Positions 58,952 to 64,000 of a DNA stretch of 64,000 nucleotides are shown here, piece by piece (position 1 is the first letter of the stretch; every line of letters begins with the position of its first letter). The notes under the pieces are model-generated. The model searched no databases and had not been told where the DNA came from. It worked only from the letters and a program-made list of their open reading frames with translations. The stretch comes from Leptobacterium_A meishanense (GTDB lineage Bacteria; Bacteroidota; Bacteroidia; Flavobacteriales; Flavobacteriaceae): the NCBI RefSeq assembly GCF_037645805.1, contig NZ_JBBEXE010000006.1, positions 1 to 64,000 on the forward strand, written 5' to 3'. Both the position numbers and the translations under genes were made by a program.

Positions 58952-60118
58952 TTAATCGTCTACTTGCATTTCACCACATACCACTCCGTGGGCAATTACA
59001 TATATTTCTCCGGATAATCCTGTAACAGTATAAGAATCTGAAGTAGCATCTTCTAGATCATGCTTATATGGGAATTGCCCGGGGGCCACCGTGTATTTAT
59101 TCCTTTTTTTAGGATATGGATCATTCCCTACATATAAATGAGTTTCACGCATTGTATAACCAGCATCAAGTGTATACGTGACTTCTGCTTCTCCTGTATT
59201 TTCATCATAAGCTACTGTCACCGTACCCACTAATGTTCCTTTGGAAATATCACACTGTCCTGCGCCTGCATATAAGTCGAAGGAATATTCGCCTCCGGAA
59301 AGAGGGCCATTGGTCCATCCCCAACGATTAAAACCATCTTCAATAAAACACATTGCATTATCATTCCCTTTTGCAAACATCGTTTCACATTTAAATTCTG
59401 TTTCTTCTTCTTCACACGAAAATTTAAGATTGTCTATTGCACCGGAATTGTTTAACAATAATTCCATTCTTGCAACGTCAGGAGTCGACTCCAAATCTAC
59501 CAATTGTTTAGAATTGTCTTCTCCGGGAATAATCTCTTTGGTGAAAATTAAAGCATCACTTGCATCATATAGATTAACTACTGTAGGACTTAATGAAGGG
59601 GGATCTAAGTCGAGCATATCAAAAGAATGCAACGTAACCACTCCGGTACCTACATTACTGAAATCAATGTCATACTTAGAACCATCTACAAAGCTGTCGT
59701 CAGGATCTGAACTATTCAAATCTTCTGATAAAATCAATACTTTACCCAAAAAAATGTCATTAGATGGTTGATCACCATCAGCTGAAATACCGGGGCCTCC
59801 AAAAAGCGAATTAGGAGTCCCTAAATCATAATCTTCCCCTGTAGGATTTTCAGAATCAAAAACCATGGCCACATTTTGTCCCGGGAAATTAGGATTGGTT
59901 CCAAAAACTGAAATCCTTCCTGAACAACCCGGTGATACCACGGTTGAGACAATGTCTCCTGTATTGAATTCTTCAAAATCAATTACATACATTTCTTCTG
60001 AGCTAGTCTTAGCCAGAACATTATCAACAGGGGCATCTGAAATTGTATCAGCTTGTTCGACGTCACATGAAAGTAACATCAATACAACTAATACAAACAA
60101 TGTGTTTAGTTTTTTCAT
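58952..60118 (-). CDS. Secreted lipoprotein with beta-rich domains
   Basis: A 388-residue protein with lipoprotein signal LFVLVVLMLLSCD (Cys18). Two parts follow: residues 45-230, beta-rich, starting YVIDFEEFNTGDIV, in the style of PEP-CTERM-like or carbohydrate-binding exoproteins; and a C-terminal domain (about 235-385) with FAKGNDNAMCFI, RWGWTNGPL and TMRETHLYVGND and several Cys residues that may form disulfides. I do not recognise the family precisely. It stands alone. An asymmetric Asp-rich composition suggests calcium-dependent folding, which is only inference. Confidence 0.72.
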   Translation of the reverse strand: MKKLNTLFVLVVLMLLSCDVEQADTISDAPVDNVLAKTSSEEMYVIDFEEFNTGDIVSTVVSPGCSGRISVFGTNPNFPGQNVAMVFDSENPTGEDYDLGTPNSLFGGPGISADGDQPSNDIFLGKVLILSEDLNSSDPDDSFVDGSKYDIDFSNVGTGVVTLHSFDMLDLDPPSLSPTVVNLYDASDALIFTKEIIPGEDNSKQLVDLESTPDVARMELLLNNSGAIDNLKFSCEEEETEFKCETMFAKGNDNAMCFIEDGFNRWGWTNGPLSGGEYSFDLYAGAGQCDISKGTLVGTVTVAYDENTGEAEVTYTLDAGYTMRETHLYVGNDPYPKKRNKYTVAPGQFPYKHDLEDATSDSYTVTGLSGEIYVIAHGVVCGEMQVDD

Positions 60119-60247
60119 ATTATTTATATTTATTGGATAGGTACTATAAAATTATGACTAAACCATTGACTCTAAGAATTTCAACGACAAAAGGGAGTAT
60201 TTGTCTTTGTTCCGTATAGTATAGTTACACTTATAGAATATTATCTG

Positions 60248-61165
60248 CTACCTTGCAAGTAATTGATCGCTATACTTTTTAGCTTCTTCAAAGTAAAGAA
60301 GTTTTATCATTCCGTCCGATAACCCTATCTTGGGAACATGTATTTTTTTTGCCCCGCTCCATTTTGTTGCCATTAAATAAATACGGGTAGCTGGAATAAT
60401 TACATCAGCCCTGTCAGGGTTTAAACCGAGTTCAGAAATACGGTCTTCATAGCTCATCTCTTTGAGGAACTGATATTGTGCATTCAACCAGATATACGAT
60501 AGGGGTTCGCCTATTTTTCTGCCGGACATTTTAAAAAGCTTGTTAATATTTCCTCCGGAACCAATCAAAGAAATATCTTTAAACTTTCCTGTATGATGTT
60601 TAATCCATTTTTCGATTTCTTTCCATACAACATCACTTATCATTTCATTGAGTAAACGTACCGTTCCTATTTTGAACGATCTTGATGAGGCTATTTTACC
60701 ATTTGAAAAAACAGTAAACTCTGTGCTACCGCCACCGACATCTACATACAAATACGCTTTTTCTTTTTCTATCAATTGATTTAAATCAGTCGACGCTATA
60801 ATAGCGGCCTCTTTTTTACCGTCTATGATCTCGATCTTTATCTCCGATTTGTTTAAAACCAAATCTGCTACTTCCTGTCCGTTATTGGCTTCTCGCATTG
60901 CAGAGGTAGCACATGCCATGTGTTTCTCAATTCCGTGTACTTTCATTAATAGCTTGAACGCTTTCATAGTGTCGATCATGCGCTCTATGTTGGGTTTCGA
61001 GATTTCTCCTACTGTAAAAGAATCTTGGCCTAAGCGTACAGGAACCCTTACTAATGAACTTTTACGAAACTGCGTAGGTTTTCCTTGTTCTTCAATAACA
61101 TTGTTGATTAACAACCTTATGGCATTAGAACCTATATCAATCGCAGCAAATTTTCGTATTTTCAA
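60248..61165 (-). CDS. ppx: Exopolyphosphatase / GppA family phosphatase
   Basis: A 305-residue ASKHA-fold enzyme. The N-terminal loop is FAAIDIGSNAIRLLI; the second phosphate loop is LYVDVGGGSTEFTVF; RSFKIGTVRLL follows. It removes phosphate from polyphosphate ends, or ppGpp-related pppGpp as GppA; sequence alone does not separate these. It is the short, one-module version without the C-terminal HD extension. It is 12 bases downstream of ppk1, in the order sixA-ppk1-ppx, so synthesis and breakdown genes share a transcript. Confidence 0.9.
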   Translation of the reverse strand: MKIRKFAAIDIGSNAIRLLINNVIEEQGKPTQFRKSSLVRVPVRLGQDSFTVGEISKPNIERMIDTMKAFKLLMKVHGIEKHMACATSAMREANNGQEVADLVLNKSEIKIEIIDGKKEAAIIASTDLNQLIEKEKAYLYVDVGGGSTEFTVFSNGKIASSRSFKIGTVRLLNEMISDVVWKEIEKWIKHHTGKFKDISLIGSGGNINKLFKMSGRKIGEPLSYIWLNAQYQFLKEMSYEDRISELGLNPDRADVIIPATRIYLMATKWSGAKKIHVPKIGLSDGMIKLLYFEEAKKYSDQLLAR

Positions 61166-61177
61166 AACCGGTTATCT

Positions 61178-63286
61178 TTAATTAGCTTCCTTATTTCTGC
61201 TCAAATAGTAATCGTACATAGCAAACTGAGAGCGAACTTTAGGATTATTGTTCTTTCTATAGGCGTTATCCTGACGTTCAGAAAAAACCCTCGCTTTTAC
61301 ATTGTCTTTCCAGCCTATTTCAAAAGTATCCATTAATTCTTTTTTAATATCATCATCATAAATAGGGCAACTTACCTCCACCCTATAATCAAGGTTCCGG
61401 GTCATCCAGTCTGCAGACGAAATATAAACCTTAGGGTCCCCTCCATTACCAAAAATATACAATCGGGGGTGTTCTAAGTATTTATCTACAATGCTAATTG
61501 CTTCAATGTTTTCGCTCATCCCCTCAACCCCAGGGATCATACAACATGTGCCTCTTACTATCATCTGGATTTTCACTCCTGCCTTACTGGCTTCATATAG
61601 TTTATCAACCATATCATAACTCGTTAGGCTATTCATTTTTAACTTCATATAAGCTTCTTTCCCTCCTCTTACATTGGCTATTTCATTATCTATGAGCTTA
61701 GAGAATTCTTTTCTGGTATAATGAGGAGAGACAATTAAGTGCTTATACCGGTTAATTTTATAACTGATTTCAAAAAAATCAAAGACTTTATTTACTTCTT
61801 TTAAAATCTTTTGGTTAGCTGTAAATAATGTATAGTCCGTATAAACCTTAGCGGTTGATTCATTAAAATTACCTGTACTTATGAAACCATAGCGTACTAT
61901 TCTTTCTTTTTCCTTCCGCTCTATAACGCATATTTTACTATGAACTTTCAGCCCGGGAACCCCAAAAATAAGCTGCACTCCTTCTGACTGTAATTGTTCT
62001 GCATATTTGATATTTGCTTCTTCATCAAACCGGGCTTGCAGTTCAATTTGTACAGTTACTTTTTTTCCATTTTTAGCTGCATTGATGAGCGAGTTGGCTA
62101 CATGTGATATTTTTGCCAAACGGTATACGGTTATTTTGATCGTTTTTACTTTTGGGTCTAATGCTGCTTCCCTTAGAAATTTCACCACGTACGAAAAGGT
62201 ATGGTACGGTGCAAACTGCAAATAGTCCTTTTGTGTAATTTTTTCGAATAAACTCCCTTGTAAATTAAGCCCGGCAATGGGTAAAGGCACATATGGTTTG
62301 TACAGTAAATCTTTTCTTTCCAAGCTGGGAAACTTCATATAATCGCGCCTATTATGATAGCGGCCACCAGGAATTACGCTATCCGTATCATCAATTCCCA
62401 TTTTATCCATTAAGAATTTTAAGGTGTCTTTGGCTATCTCCTTATCATAAACAAAACGTACAGGCTCACTAATTTTCCTTCCCTGCACACTGGTTGATAT
62501 TTTTTCAATGAAGCTCTTACTCAAATCATTATCGATATCTAGCTCTGCATCACGCGTTATTTTTATCATATGTGCAGAAAGTGATTCGTAATTAAAGACA
62601 CTGAATATATTGCGGAGACAATATCTGATCAGGTCATCTAGCATCATGATGTAATTTTTATCTCCTTCCTTTGGCAATACTACAAAACGGTCTATGGTCC
62701 GGGGGATTTCTATTAAAGCATAAGCACTGTTTTTTTGAGTGGATGAGCTTATTATCCTTTTTAATCCGGAAGGTCGCTCTCCGTTTTTCAGGACAATTTT
62801 AACTGCTAAATAGGCTGCACTGTCTTTTAAAAGAGGGAATTCTGCCAATTCATTGAGGATAATTGTCATCAATGCAGGGCTTACTTTTTGTGTAAAATAT
62901 TCTTTTAAAAAGCTACTTTGAGATGGTGTTACTTCTGTTTCATCAATTAAAAAAATGTTTTCCTCTCTAAGTTTTTCTTCAATAGCACTCAATATAGTAA
63001 GGCTTTCTGCCTGTTGTTTAATAACTATTTGCGTGATATCTTCCAATAAATCCTTGGCGTTGGCACCTCCTAAAACACTTTTCCCTTTTTTCCCTGCTAA
63101 AGCAATTCGTTTTACTGTGGCATAGCGCACCTTAAAAAACTCATCTAAGTTATTGGAAAAAATCCCTATAAAACGTAATCGCTCTATCAGTGGCACTGTT
63201 TCATCCGCAGCTTCTTGAAGCACCCGGGCATTGAAATGCAACCAGCTGATCTCCCTATTGATGTATTGATTTTTAATTTCGTCCAT
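61178..63286 (-). CDS. ppk1: Polyphosphate kinase 1
   Basis: A 702-residue enzyme that builds polyphosphate from ATP. All four domains are present: N domain (YINREISWLHFNARVLQEA, FSNNLDEFFKVRY), head domain, and two C-terminal PLD-like domains. The autophosphorylated His is in GLKVHSKICVIERK near 447 and the second His in YLEHPRLYIFGNGG. Ppk1 usually ends near 690 residues, so the length fits. Its ATG overlaps the sixA stop (TAATG). It is transcribed just before ppx. Confidence 0.95.
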   Translation of the reverse strand: MDEIKNQYINREISWLHFNARVLQEAADETVPLIERLRFIGIFSNNLDEFFKVRYATVKRIALAGKKGKSVLGGANAKDLLEDITQIVIKQQAESLTILSAIEEKLREENIFLIDETEVTPSQSSFLKEYFTQKVSPALMTIILNELAEFPLLKDSAAYLAVKIVLKNGERPSGLKRIISSSTQKNSAYALIEIPRTIDRFVVLPKEGDKNYIMMLDDLIRYCLRNIFSVFNYESLSAHMIKITRDAELDIDNDLSKSFIEKISTSVQGRKISEPVRFVYDKEIAKDTLKFLMDKMGIDDTDSVIPGGRYHNRRDYMKFPSLERKDLLYKPYVPLPIAGLNLQGSLFEKITQKDYLQFAPYHTFSYVVKFLREAALDPKVKTIKITVYRLAKISHVANSLINAAKNGKKVTVQIELQARFDEEANIKYAEQLQSEGVQLIFGVPGLKVHSKICVIERKEKERIVRYGFISTGNFNESTAKVYTDYTLFTANQKILKEVNKVFDFFEISYKINRYKHLIVSPHYTRKEFSKLIDNEIANVRGGKEAYMKLKMNSLTSYDMVDKLYEASKAGVKIQMIVRGTCCMIPGVEGMSENIEAISIVDKYLEHPRLYIFGNGGDPKVYISSADWMTRNLDYRVEVSCPIYDDDIKKELMDTFEIGWKDNVKARVFSERQDNAYRKNNNPKVRSQFAMYDYYLSRNKEAN

Positions 63287-63771
63287 TACCGTAAGCTCTT
63301 TGGGAATATCGTTTTAATAGTTTTTCCTTTGGTTATGTTCACCCATTCTTGTTCTTTAAAATCTACCACTACCACTCCACTTGTTTTTACATTGTCAATA
63401 TACTGGTGTCCCAATTCATTTGCGATGAAAGTAAGTGCATCATTATGGCCAAAAATCAATACTGTGCGATATGTTTCAGGTATTGATTTTAGAAGCGACA
63501 TAACCTTATTTCCACTAAAGTCATACAAATTTTTAACGATTTGAAGTTTAGCAAATGGAATGTCTAAGTTTCTCAAAAAAATCATGCACGTATGTAATGC
63601 ACGATTTGCTGGGCTCGAAAAAACTACATCTACTCCTTGTGTATATTCTTTAATTGCTGATGCTACTATATGGGCATCATTTATACCACGTTCCATCAGT
63701 GGCCGGTCTTTATCATTTACTTCATATTCCCATGAGGATTTGGCATGTCTTACTATGATAAGTCTTTTCAT
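63286..63771 (-). CDS. sixA: SixA-like phosphohistidine phosphatase
   Basis: A 161-residue histidine phosphatase. The nucleophile is in LIIVRHAKSSWE (His9); the second His is in FGHNDAL near 107. The size matches SixA, which in E. coli removes phosphate from a phosphotransfer His. Its place directly before ppk1, an enzyme that works through a phospho-His, is striking; whether it acts on PPK is inference. It overlaps ppk1 by one base. Confidence 0.87.
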   Translation of the reverse strand: MKRLIIVRHAKSSWEYEVNDKDRPLMERGINDAHIVASAIKEYTQGVDVVFSSPANRALHTCMIFLRNLDIPFAKLQIVKNLYDFSGNKVMSLLKSIPETYRTVLIFGHNDALTFIANELGHQYIDNVKTSGVVVVDFKEQEWVNITKGKTIKTIFPKSLR

Positions 63772-63773
63772 TT

Positions 63774-64000
63774 CTAAGGTGCTAAACGTTCATATTCCCA
63801 ATCTAACTTATCTGTTAATACATAGCGTATCCGGTCATGAAGCCGATTAGGTCTTCCCTGCCAAAACTCTATGGAAACCGGTTTTATCAAATAGCCTCCC
63901 CAATGTTCCGGACGTGGGATTTCCTTTCCTTTATATAGCGTGCTTAACTCTTCTAATTTATACTCCAAAACATCACGAGATGGTATTGTTTCACTTTGGT
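63774..64000 (-). CDS. pdxH: Pyridoxamine 5'-phosphate oxidase, C-terminal part
   Basis: The gene enters from beyond the right edge; only the last 75 codons are seen. The frame reads through the edge (SETIPSRDVLEYKLEEL) with no start inside. It ends with the PdxH signature WGGYLIKPVSIEFWQGRPNR, LHDRIRY and the usual WEYERLAP terminus, which hold FMN- and substrate-contacting Arg and His. It makes pyridoxal 5'-phosphate from the amine or alcohol form. It is probably first in the transcript with sixA, whose ATG lies 2 bases after its stop. Confidence 0.93.
   Translation of the reverse strand, partial: QSETIPSRDVLEYKLEELSTLYKGKEIPRPEHWGGYLIKPVSIEFWQGRPNRLHDRIRYVLTDKLDWEYERLAP

Noticed and set aside
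1..64000. CRISPR arrays or restriction-type defence islands
   Set aside because: No regularly spaced repeats and no cas, restriction or abortive-infection genes are visible in the window.

Overview
The window looks like chromosomal DNA of a marine-type Flavobacteriaceae (Bacteroidota). The supporting signs are low GC, Bacteroidota promoters (TTG and TAnnTTTG about 20 bases apart, best seen before the tRNA cluster and at 40583-40613), few Shine-Dalgarno sites, and family-typical proteins: a DnaX without a zinc module, a fused zinc-protease/RimK, DUF3822, 7TM-HD, and S74-like surface proteins.

Accessory region, 1 to 22 kb. From 15004 leftward runs a probable 14.6 kb minus-strand operon: two paralogous S74/tail-fibre-like secreted proteins, an OmpH/Skp-like chaperone, a lipoprotein whose leader appears rebuilt by a repeat insertion, a 1899-residue SpvB/TcB-like protein, a 1287-residue RHS protein with a sharply distinct C-terminal tip, and two small overlapping membrane-protein genes placed where immunity genes usually sit. 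Beyond them, at the window edge, lies a decayed RHS tip cassette broken by two 43-base hairpin elements whose stems covary. Divergently, from 15127, a compact type II secretion / type IV pilus-like operon encodes prepilin, a short prepilin peptidase, ATPase, secretin, and GspL- and GspM-like proteins, with no GspF in sight. A gene-poor 0.6 kb and three tRNA genes (Ser-GCT, Pro-TGG, Arg-TCT) close the region.

Core region, 22 to 64 kb. This holds mostly single genes or short operons of housekeeping function: 7TM-HD phosphohydrolase, thiolase, NlpC/P60 peptidase, TPR protein, gyrA, clpC, RimB-RimK fusion, nnr-hutH, SulP transporter, cold-shock protein, a membrane protein with an Xre-type regulator, gcvT, a sugar-nucleotide reductase-like protein, a YebC family regulator, an acyltransferase, kdsB-HAD, a RecD-like helicase, a DUF3822-rsmD operon, RNase P RNA, dnaX, a KAS III-like synthase, DoxX, miaE, a pair of M16 peptidases (one catalytic, one lacking the zinc motif), an orphan lipoprotein, and the polyphosphate operon sixA-ppk1-ppx preceded by the 3' end of pdxH.

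The strongest candidate for an undescribed system is the RHS/S74/chaperone operon with its tip and putative immunity genes, set head to head with the minimal secretion operon. All functional links within it are inference from layout.
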